Assembly: GCA_038063075.1 (NCBI GenBank) | Contig: JBBTVW010000033.1 | Coordinates: 1-14,779 of the forward strand | Length of the DNA: 14,779 nucleotides | Reading direction: 5' to 3' | DNA from: JACQHJ01 sp038063075 | GTDB taxonomy: Bacteria > Patescibacteriota > Microgenomatia > Levybacterales > UBA12049 | Part shown: positions 6,233 to 12,349 of the stretch, one piece after another | Layout: each line of letters begins with the position of its first letter | Position numbering within the stretch: the first letter of the stretch is position 1 | The notes under the pieces: generated by a model | What the model was told of the DNA's origin: nothing | The model's input: the letters and a program-made list of their open reading frames with translations, nothing else | Database searches by the model: none | Made by a program: the position numbers and the translations under genes

Positions 6233-6778
6233 CTATTGTGACTTGATTATGAGTACCCTTTCTTGGAAATCTTTAGCTCTTTGTTCTAAGAACTTAAGGT
6301 TTAAAAGCGTATCTCCCTTTTGTCCATTTTGCATTCCTAAAATTATTTCCTGATGTTTTTGCGAAGCTTTTAGTAATTGATCAAGTATTGCATTAACATC
6401 TTCCCCTTCTTTTTTTGCCTTTTGGACATTACTAATTGCGTCTTCAAAATAATTGCCTGATTTTGAAAGAGTAGTTATTGAAAGTTCAGCTTTTCCTTTA
6501 TCTAATAGAAGCTTTGCTCCACCCAATCTTTTATCTGCCTGCAGTAGTGAAAACTCAGTTTTCTTAAGTGGGTCTGAAATTAAAAACTTCAAAATATTAT
6601 CTCTAATTACTTTTAAATAGTAGAGAGGATTATCTGGTAAAAGTCCTGGATAAGGAATTTCATATTGAATTGTCTCCATTACTGCTGACGGAGAAGAATC
6701 TTGGTTCTCTTTAGCTAAAGCTTTTGTTGGGTTTATAAGAATAAATAATAGTATTAAAAGAATTAAAAGCTTTTTCAT
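6233..6778 (-). CDS. Secreted DUF5667-family protein
   Basis: The 181-residue reading from ATG at 6778 is preferred. A TTG nine bases upstream is also in frame, but the TATAAT box (6787-6792) overlaps it. MKKLLILLILLFILINPTKA is a clear signal peptide with cleavage likely near ALA-KE. The mature part starts with a DUF5667 signature (about residues 38-80): YEIPYPGLLPDNPLYYLKVI, then SDPLKKTEFSLLQADKRLGGAKLLLDKGK, split here only by the motif limit. The rest is charged and helical, predicted as a helical bundle or coiled coil outside the membrane. The family is common in Patescibacteria and has no established function. It has its own promoter and lies between central-metabolism genes and the nrd operon, with no evident functional tie to either. 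Confidence 0.82.
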   Translation of the reverse strand: MKKLLILLILLFILINPTKALAKENQDSSPSAVMETIQYEIPYPGLLPDNPLYYLKVIRDNILKFLISDPLKKTEFSLLQADKRLGGAKLLLDKGKAELSITTLSKSGNYFEDAISNVQKAKKEGEDVNAILDQLLKASQKHQEIILGMQNGQKGDTLLNLKFLEQRAKDFQERVLIIKSQ

Positions 6779-6786
6779 TGAACTCA

Positions 6787-6814
6787 ATTATACAACTTTT
6801 TTAGAAAATTCAAA
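6787..6814 (-). promoter_or_regulatory. Promoter of the DUF5667 gene
   Basis: A perfect TATAAT (minus strand, 6787-6792) lies 8 bases before the ATG at 6778. The -35 region is poor: TTTGAA (6809-6814) at 16 bases or TTGAAT (6808-6813) at 15. The short distance predicts a leaderless or near-leaderless mRNA and supports the ATG over the upstream TTG. Confidence 0.55.
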
Positions 6815-6833
6815 GAGTAATTTTGAAGCTATT

Positions 6834-7919
6834 TTAGACCATACTTTCTATTGGTTGAGGAAGAGGTTTTTGTAAATGAGCATTACCAACCATTAATACT
6901 TCTTCTACTAATCTATTTGCATAACCATATTCGTTATCATACCAAGCAATAACCTTTACCATGTTTCCAATTACGGAAGTTAAAGAAAGATCTACTATCG
7001 ATGAATATGAACTTCCAATAATATCAGATGAAACTATTGGGTCATCCGTTACTCCAAGAATTCCCTCAAAAGATGGAAGTTTTGCAGCATTTCTAAAAGC
7101 ACTATTAACTTCATCTTTTGTTGTTTCTCTTTTTAAAATAAAAGTGAAATCTGATAATGAACCAACTACTACAGGAACTCTAATAGCAAGACCACTAAAT
7201 AGACCGCTTAACTCAGGTATTGCTTTTATGGCTGCAAGTGTTGCGCCTGTTGAAGTTGGAATAATATTTGAAGCAGCTGCTCTTGCTCTTCTATAATCTT
7301 TATGTCCTCCATCTTGAAGCTCTTGATCTGAAGTATAACCATGAATAGTAGTCATCATTGCCTTCTCTACTCCAAATGCATCTACCATAACTTTTGCAAC
7401 TGGCGTAATACAATTGGTTGTACATGAAGCATTACTAATTATATTCTCATTTGCGTAAGTTTTATCATTAACTGATAAAACAAAAGTAGGAACATTTCCT
7501 TCTTTAACCGGAGCTGATAAAACTACTGCTTTTGCTCCTGCACCAATGTGTTTTTTTAAATCTTCTTCGCTAGTAAAATGGCCCGTTGATTCAATTACAA
7601 CATCTACATTTAGCTCGCTCCATGGTAATAGGTTTGGGTCTTTTTGAGAAAGAACTGGAATCTTTTTGTTATCAATAAGTAAATAACCTATTAAATCCTG
7701 GTAGGGAGAATTTTCTTCCTTTTCCTGATATGTCACATCAAGTGAATAAATTGGTCCATAGGAAGTGTCATACTTTAATAGATACATCCAACCTTTAATA
7801 TCTGTTGATCCACCTGCGTTAATTGCAACAATCTCTATTTGATCTTGGTATTTTTCAAGTATTACTCTATGAGCTACTCTTCCTATTCTTCCGTATCCAT
7901 TAATGGCAGTACGTATCAT
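6834..7919 (-). CDS. gap: Glyceraldehyde-3-phosphate dehydrogenase
   Basis: This cytoplasmic glycolytic enzyme oxidises glyceraldehyde-3-phosphate to 1,3-bisphosphoglycerate, the substrate of the kinase encoded just upstream. It has 361 residues, slightly longer than the usual 330-340. The Rossmann start is NGYGRIGR (7-14). The catalytic cysteine is C166 in ASCTTNC, and the partner histidine is H193 in TIHGYT. Also present are RRARAAASNIIPTSTGA and, near the C-terminus, WYDNEYGYANR. The coenzyme loop reads AINAGGSTD (32-40): the Asp that usually follows Asn in NAD-specific enzymes is Ala35, with two extra residues. This suggests NADP or dual use, an inference. A further promoter box lies just before its ATG, in the 45-base gap after pgk. 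Confidence 0.95.
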   Translation of the reverse strand: MIRTAINGYGRIGRVAHRVILEKYQDQIEIVAINAGGSTDIKGWMYLLKYDTSYGPIYSLDVTYQEKEENSPYQDLIGYLLIDNKKIPVLSQKDPNLLPWSELNVDVVIESTGHFTSEEDLKKHIGAGAKAVVLSAPVKEGNVPTFVLSVNDKTYANENIISNASCTTNCITPVAKVMVDAFGVEKAMMTTIHGYTSDQELQDGGHKDYRRARAAASNIIPTSTGATLAAIKAIPELSGLFSGLAIRVPVVVGSLSDFTFILKRETTKDEVNSAFRNAAKLPSFEGILGVTDDPIVSSDIIGSSYSSIVDLSLTSVIGNMVKVIAWYDNEYGYANRLVEEVLMVGNAHLQKPLPQPIESMV

Positions 7920-7927
7920 ATAAATTT

Positions 7928-7933
7928 AGTATA
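7928..7933 (-). promoter_or_regulatory. -10 box for gap
   Basis: TATACT (minus strand) lies 8 bases before the gap ATG at 7919, the same distance as in two other promoters here. No convincing -35 hexamer is present 15-19 bases upstream. It may provide extra, leaderless gap mRNA beyond read-through from pgk. Confidence 0.4.
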
Positions 7934-7964
7934 ACAAAGATTAAAAATTAAAGCTTGATAATAC

Positions 7965-9005
7965 TTACTCTAAAACAAGTAATCCAGGTAATTTTTCACC
8001 TACTAAAAACTCAAGCATTGCTCCTCCACCAATTGATACAAAATCAAATTTGTTTAAAAGATTTTGTTTTTTAAGAAATGCAATTGTATCTCCACCTCCA
8101 ACTATCTTTAATGCGTCTAAGCTTGTAATTCCTTTTGCTAGAATTTCTGTTCCTCTCTGACTATCTTTCTCTTCAAAAAGACCCATTGGGCCATTCCAAA
8201 CAATTGTATTTGCGCTTTTACAAACCTCTACGAAATTTTGGGCTGATTTTTCTGTTATATCTTTTGTATTCTGAGTTAAATCGGAAACTAAAAGTATTGA
8301 TCTTTTACCACTTAACTTTTGGTGAGCGACTTTTAAAAGCACTTTTGTATTCTCAGCTATTTCTCCACCAACTAATACAGAGTCAGCAAATGAATGCATT
8401 TTTGATACCAAAGGAAGCTTTGTTTCTATTTTTGCTCCTCCGATAACAACACAAAGTGGCCTTTTGGGATTTTCTAAAACTTTGGATAATACTTCTACTT
8501 CTTTTATAAGCCTAAGACCAGCAAATGAAGGAATATATTTAGTAATTCCAACTATTGACGCATGACTCCTATGAGAAGATGCAAATGCATCATTTACGTA
8601 AATATCTCCTAAATCTGCAAGTTTTTTTGAAAATTCGTCACTGTTTTCTTCTTCCTGTTTTGAAAACCTTAAATTCTCAAGTAAGAAAACATTTTGGGCA
8701 AGTTTCCATCCATTAAACTCTCCAATTATTGCTGTTTCTGTTTTTGAGTTAATTTTTTTTGCTATAAAATTAGCTAAGGGTTTTAGGCTAAATTTCTTTT
8801 CTTTGCTATATGGTCTTCCTAGGTGACCTAATAAAATTACAACTGCACCCTGCCTTACTAAATACTCAAAAGTTTCAAACCAGCCGTCAATTCTAGTTGT
8901 ATCTTCTATTTTTCCGTTTTTAATAGGAACGTCTAAATCTACTCTTAAAAGTACTTTTTTATTATTAACGCTTATATCTTTTACGCTTTTTAGGTTATAT
9001 TTCAT
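7965..9005 (-). CDS. pgk: Phosphoglycerate kinase, short form
   Basis: It transfers phosphate from 1,3-bisphosphoglycerate to ADP in lower glycolysis. Motifs in order are RVDLDVP (21-27; usually RVDxNVP), LLGHLGRP (58-65), ENLRF (110-114), YVNDAFASSHRSHAS (136-150), VIGGAKIETKLPL (187-199), GGEIAEN (213-219), IVWNGPMGLFE (268-278), VGGGDTIAFL (302-311) and SIGGGAMLEFL (324-334; usually STGGGA). The protein has 346 residues against the usual 390-420. The missing block falls mainly around 215-240, where standard enzymes carry an FLKA-x-G-x-x-x-G-x-S-L segment. The frame is intact and active-site landmarks remain, so it is probably functional. It starts 2 bases after the CvpA-CAP gene and is followed by gap, so glycolysis genes are clustered. 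Confidence 0.93.
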   Translation of the reverse strand: MKYNLKSVKDISVNNKKVLLRVDLDVPIKNGKIEDTTRIDGWFETFEYLVRQGAVVILLGHLGRPYSKEKKFSLKPLANFIAKKINSKTETAIIGEFNGWKLAQNVFLLENLRFSKQEEENSDEFSKKLADLGDIYVNDAFASSHRSHASIVGITKYIPSFAGLRLIKEVEVLSKVLENPKRPLCVVIGGAKIETKLPLVSKMHSFADSVLVGGEIAENTKVLLKVAHQKLSGKRSILLVSDLTQNTKDITEKSAQNFVEVCKSANTIVWNGPMGLFEEKDSQRGTEILAKGITSLDALKIVGGGDTIAFLKKQNLLNKFDFVSIGGGAMLEFLVGEKLPGLLVLE

Positions 9006-9007
9006 AT

Positions 9008-10033
9008 CTAATCTGTAAACTCCTGACAGAACATAATGCCATAAATTCCACCATCAATTGCGCCTATTCCCACTTTTTCAAAATTAACTGACAAAATATT
9101 AGCTCTGTGTCCTGCGCTTTGCATTAAGCCTTTCATGGCCAGCTCTGTATTTGGAGCAAGTGCTAAATTTTCCCCTGCATAATTAAAGGCTATATCTGCT
9201 TGCGCCATTCTGTCAAAGGGAGAAAGACCTTCAGGCGTATAGTGAGAAAAATATCCTCTTATAAACATGTCTTTACAATGATTTCTACCAACCTCTGCTA
9301 AGCTTTCTGAAAAAATTAACTGACCTAATCCCCTTTGTCTTCTCTCTGTATTTACCTTTGTAAACATTTCTTTTTCAGAAACCTTGTCAACAGAAATTGC
9401 CTTTGTTTTAAATTTAAGATCAACGCTTTGATTACTTTGAGGCTCAACAGTTAAAAAAGAAAGTGTTTCATTTACTGCTCCACCAAAAACAGCATTTAAG
9501 CTTTTGGCAAAAACCTGAGTATTAGAAACTAAGACACTGCCAAAACGTGAATTGGTAACTGAGTGCTTTAAGAATACAGAAAACGGAAGAGCAATGATTA
9601 AACTTAGAATAAAAGCAGTAAGTACAATTCCAGATAAAAAGCCAGGTATTACTCCAAGAGTTTTTTCTACAAACATTATGTTTTTCTTAGAAGAATCTGT
9701 TTTTATAAATAGAGGGATGGTAAAGATTAGTTTTCTGAAAAAAACATTAAAAATTATTTCAAAAACTATGGCAATAACTAAAAATCCTATTGCGTTTGAA
9801 AACCCTTGGGGAATATTAAAAATATTAACTAATATATTAGCTAGTGAGCTATATAGCGAAAGACCTAATACGAAGGATAGAACAAAGCTTACAAAATCAA
9901 CTAAGGCTGTAAAAAAACCAAGAAAGTATCCTTCAACTGCATAAATTACAACTATAATAATTAAAATAATATCAATCCAATTAAGGCCGTAATTTGCAAT
10001 TGAAAGGGAGGAAATAATTTGATTTAGATCCAT
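9008..10033 (-). CDS. CvpA-like membrane domain fused to a CAP/SCP (YkwD-type) domain
   Basis: Residues about 20-155 hold four hydrophobic segments (roughly 20-38, 42-68, 80-97 and 127-153) in a CvpA-like (colicin V production) arrangement, with GYFLGFFTALVDF after the first. Residues 155-220 form a linker. Residues 221-341 are a CAP domain: MFTKVNTERRQRGLGQL, then HCKDMFIRGYFSHYTPEG, YAGENLA, and SAGHRANILSVNFEKVGIG. The presumed cavity residues are H264, E288 and H309, with H252 nearby. The C-terminal domain would sit outside the cell if the fourth helix exits outward. CAP domains bind small ligands or act on the cell surface; the role here is unknown. It is first in line with pgk (2-base gap), has its own leaderless promoter, and diverges from the cell-wall synthases. 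Confidence 0.85.
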   Translation of the reverse strand: MDLNQIISSLSIANYGLNWIDIILIIIVVIYAVEGYFLGFFTALVDFVSFVLSFVLGLSLYSSLANILVNIFNIPQGFSNAIGFLVIAIVFEIIFNVFFRKLIFTIPLFIKTDSSKKNIMFVEKTLGVIPGFLSGIVLTAFILSLIIALPFSVFLKHSVTNSRFGSVLVSNTQVFAKSLNAVFGGAVNETLSFLTVEPQSNQSVDLKFKTKAISVDKVSEKEMFTKVNTERRQRGLGQLIFSESLAEVGRNHCKDMFIRGYFSHYTPEGLSPFDRMAQADIAFNYAGENLALAPNTELAMKGLMQSAGHRANILSVNFEKVGIGAIDGGIYGIMFCQEFTD

Positions 10034-10039
10034 ACAAAC

Positions 10040-10068
10040 ATTATAGATGATTGATTGGACTTGGGCAA
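10040..10068 (-). promoter_or_regulatory. Promoter of the CvpA-CAP / pgk unit
   Basis: TTGCCC (minus strand, 10063-10068, 4 of 6) is followed by a 17-base spacer and a perfect TATAAT (10040-10045). Six bases separate it from the ATG at 10033, so the first transcribed base should be at or next to the A of the ATG. It lies back to back with the plus-strand promoter of the first penicillin-binding protein. Confidence 0.65.
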
Positions 10069-10079
10069 AGAAGAAGTGG

Positions 10080-10085
10080 TATTAT
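10080..10085 (+). promoter_or_regulatory. -10 box for the first penicillin-binding protein gene
   Basis: TATTAT (5 of 6) lies 6 bases before the ATG at 10092. The -35 choices are weak (GGACTT at 17 bases, TTGGAC at 19) and overlap the opposing promoter, so the two directions may compete. No Shine-Dalgarno is present. The spacing again predicts a leaderless mRNA. Confidence 0.4.
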
Positions 10086-10091
10086 TATTGA

Positions 10092-12287
10092 ATGGAAAAT
10101 GGCAAAAATGTGTCTACAAAATTAAAGTCTTTTTTCAAAAAAATTAAAAAATTACCAAAAATAAGATTAATTCTTCTTATCCTTTTAATTATTAGCTTTG
10201 GAGTTTTTTATTTTTATATTTTAAAAGACCTTCCGCTTCCGACTAAATTAAGTAGTTCTTCCGCTCCCCAATCAACTCTAATTTATGACCGGCATGGAAA
10301 ACTTTTATACAATATTTATGATGAAAAAAATCAAATATTTATTCCCTTAACAAGCGTTCCTAAATACATACAACAAGCAACGATTGCTATTGAAGATAAA
10401 AACTTTTACGAACACGGTGCAATTGATATTAGAGGAATGGCAAGAGCTGCAATCTCAACTCTTTTTAAACAACAACTTCAAGGTGGATCTACTCTTACCC
10501 AACAACTTGTTAAAAATAGCCTTTTAACACAAGAGAGGACGATTCCAAGAAAAATAAAGGAAATAATCTTAGCTTTTGCAACTGAGATTATTTATTCAAA
10601 AAATCAGATTCTTGAAATGTATTTAAACCAAAGTCCCTATGGAGGAACAGCTTGGGGTATTGAAGCAGCAGCTCAAAGATATTTTGATAAAAAAGCCAAG
10701 GATTTAAATTTAGAAGAATCAGCTTTGCTTGCAGCACTTCCTCAATCACCAACCCTTTATTCTCCTTTTGGGTCTCGTCCAGACCTTGCAAAACAAAGAC
10801 AAATTGAAGTTTTAAACTCTATGGAGGAGCAAGGTTTTATAACAAAAGAGCAAAACCAAAAAGCTCAAAAAGCACCTTTAAAATATAGGAAAATCTCTAA
10901 TGAAATAGAAGCTCCTCATTTTGTTTTATACATCAAAGATTTACTCATTCAAAAATATGGAGAAAAAGCCACTCAAGAAGGTGGGCTTAAAGTTATAACA
11001 ACTCTTGATTTAGATATTCAAAATTCAGCCCAAGCTTCTGTTGCAGCCCAAATAAATAGACTTCCAAAATCTTATAGAGTCTCAAACGGCGCTGCTGTAG
11101 TTACAAATCCAGGCACAGGTGAAATATTAGCAATGATTGGATCAAAAGATTATTTTGATAGCGAAATAGATGGAAATGTAAATATTACAACTGCTCTAAG
11201 ACAACCTGGTTCATCTATAAAACCTGTTAATTATGCCGTAGGACTTATTAATAACTATAATGCTGCAACTGTTTTTATAGATCAACCTATTTGTTATCCA
11301 AATCAGGGAGGACAAAATTATTGCCCACAAAACTATGATGGGAAATGGCATGGTCTTGCTTCAATTAGACATTCACTTGGTAATTCTTTTAACATTCCTG
11401 CAGTAAAAATGCTTAAAGTAAACGGACTTCGCACTATGATTGCGACAGCCTCAGCTATGGGAATAACCACCTTTACTGATCCTGATAAATATGGTCTTTC
11501 TTTAACACTTGGTGGAGGAGAAGTAAAAATGGTTGATATGGCTCAAGCTTTTGGAGTTTTTGCAAATGGTGGATATAGAATAAATCTTCATCCTATTCTT
11601 AAAATTACAGATAAAAATGGTAAAATCTTAGAAGAATATACTCCCCCAACAAGTCCAATTTTTGGAAAAAGAGTTTTACCTGAAGGTGTTGCTTTTATTA
11701 TTTCAGATATTTTAGCTGATAATGGAGCAAGACTAGCTGCTTTTGGACCAAGCTCAGAATTAGTTATTCCTGGCCAGATAGTATCTGTTAAAACTGGTAC
11801 TACCAATGACTATAAAGATAACTGGACGATTGGCTATACGCCTTCATATCTTGTAGCAACATGGGTTGGAAATAATGATAATACTCAAATGAGTGGAGTT
11901 GTATCTGGGGTAACAGGTGCAGCTCCAATTTGGAATGACATTATGTCCTATCTTTTAAAAGGTAAAAAGCCTGAGGCTGTATCAAAACCAACAGATGTAG
12001 TTCAAAAACAAGTTTGTTCTGATACAGGAGCCCTGCCACCTGCTGAAGGTAGTGGTTCATGTCCAACAAAACTTGAGTATTTTATCAAAGGTTCTGAGCC
12101 CAAAAACAAACAACCAGGCACTACTCAAGTTTGGATAGATAAAACTACACAAGATTTACCTAAGAAAGGCCAAACTGATAATTTAGAGCTAAAAGATGCT
12201 GTTGTCTATACAGACCCAACTGGAGATCAATATTGCCTATCTTGTCCACACCCAACGCCTGAGGTTAGTCCAACACCAAATCCTTAA
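10092..12287 (+). CDS. Class A penicillin-binding protein (transglycosylase/transpeptidase), first copy
   Basis: This bifunctional enzyme polymerises glycan strands and cross-links peptides in peptidoglycan. The protein has 731 residues. A basic N-terminus precedes one membrane segment (about 24-44). The GT51 transglycosylase domain (about 60-240) shows EDKNFYEHGAID (catalytic E101), GGSTLTQQLVKN (131-142), RKIKEIILA (153-161) and EAAAQRYF. The transpeptidase domain has SSIK (374-377, nucleophile S374), SFN (432-434) and KTGT (567-570). Past 640 comes the C-terminal VCSDTGALPP ... CPTKLEYFIKGSEP module, then a Thr/Pro-rich tail with C715/C718 ending PTPEVSPTPNP. Catalytic residues are all present, so it should be active outside the membrane. 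It is followed by a close paralogue in the same direction and diverges from the CvpA-CAP gene. Confidence 0.95.
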   Translation: MENGKNVSTKLKSFFKKIKKLPKIRLILLILLIISFGVFYFYILKDLPLPTKLSSSSAPQSTLIYDRHGKLLYNIYDEKNQIFIPLTSVPKYIQQATIAIEDKNFYEHGAIDIRGMARAAISTLFKQQLQGGSTLTQQLVKNSLLTQERTIPRKIKEIILAFATEIIYSKNQILEMYLNQSPYGGTAWGIEAAAQRYFDKKAKDLNLEESALLAALPQSPTLYSPFGSRPDLAKQRQIEVLNSMEEQGFITKEQNQKAQKAPLKYRKISNEIEAPHFVLYIKDLLIQKYGEKATQEGGLKVITTLDLDIQNSAQASVAAQINRLPKSYRVSNGAAVVTNPGTGEILAMIGSKDYFDSEIDGNVNITTALRQPGSSIKPVNYAVGLINNYNAATVFIDQPICYPNQGGQNYCPQNYDGKWHGLASIRHSLGNSFNIPAVKMLKVNGLRTMIATASAMGITTFTDPDKYGLSLTLGGGEVKMVDMAQAFGVFANGGYRINLHPILKITDKNGKILEEYTPPTSPIFGKRVLPEGVAFIISDILADNGARLAAFGPSSELVIPGQIVSVKTGTTNDYKDNWTIGYTPSYLVATWVGNNDNTQMSGVVSGVTGAAPIWNDIMSYLLKGKKPEAVSKPTDVVQKQVCSDTGALPPAEGSGSCPTKLEYFIKGSEPKNKQPGTTQVWIDKTTQDLPKKGQTDNLELKDAVVYTDPTGDQYCLSCPHPTPEVSPTPNP

Positions 12288-12292
12288 GCCCC

Positions 12293-12321
12293 TTTAAAAA
12301 AGGCTATACCTATAGTATAAT
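12293..12321 (+). promoter_or_regulatory. Promoter of the second penicillin-binding protein gene
   Basis: TTTAAA (12293-12298, 4 of 6) is followed by 17 bases and a perfect TATAAT (12316-12321). Transcription should begin near 12328, leaving about 22 bases before the ATG at 12350 with no Shine-Dalgarno. It begins five bases after the first gene's stop, so the two synthases can be expressed separately. Confidence 0.55.
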
Positions 12322-12349
12322 CCATCAACTCTATTTTAAAAGTTATTTT

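Noticed and set aside
6961..7296. 111-residue plus-strand frame inside gap
   Set aside because: Antisense to a well-supported enzyme gene; composition follows the gap codons.
9552..9944. 130-residue plus-strand frame
   Set aside because: It is the antisense shadow of the CvpA membrane region, has no promoter or ribosome site, and lacks any recognisable motif.
12287..12310. Possible terminator between the two penicillin-binding protein genes
   Set aside because: CCTTT-AAA-AAAGG can form a small hairpin, but no T run follows, and the same bases form the -35 region of the next promoter.
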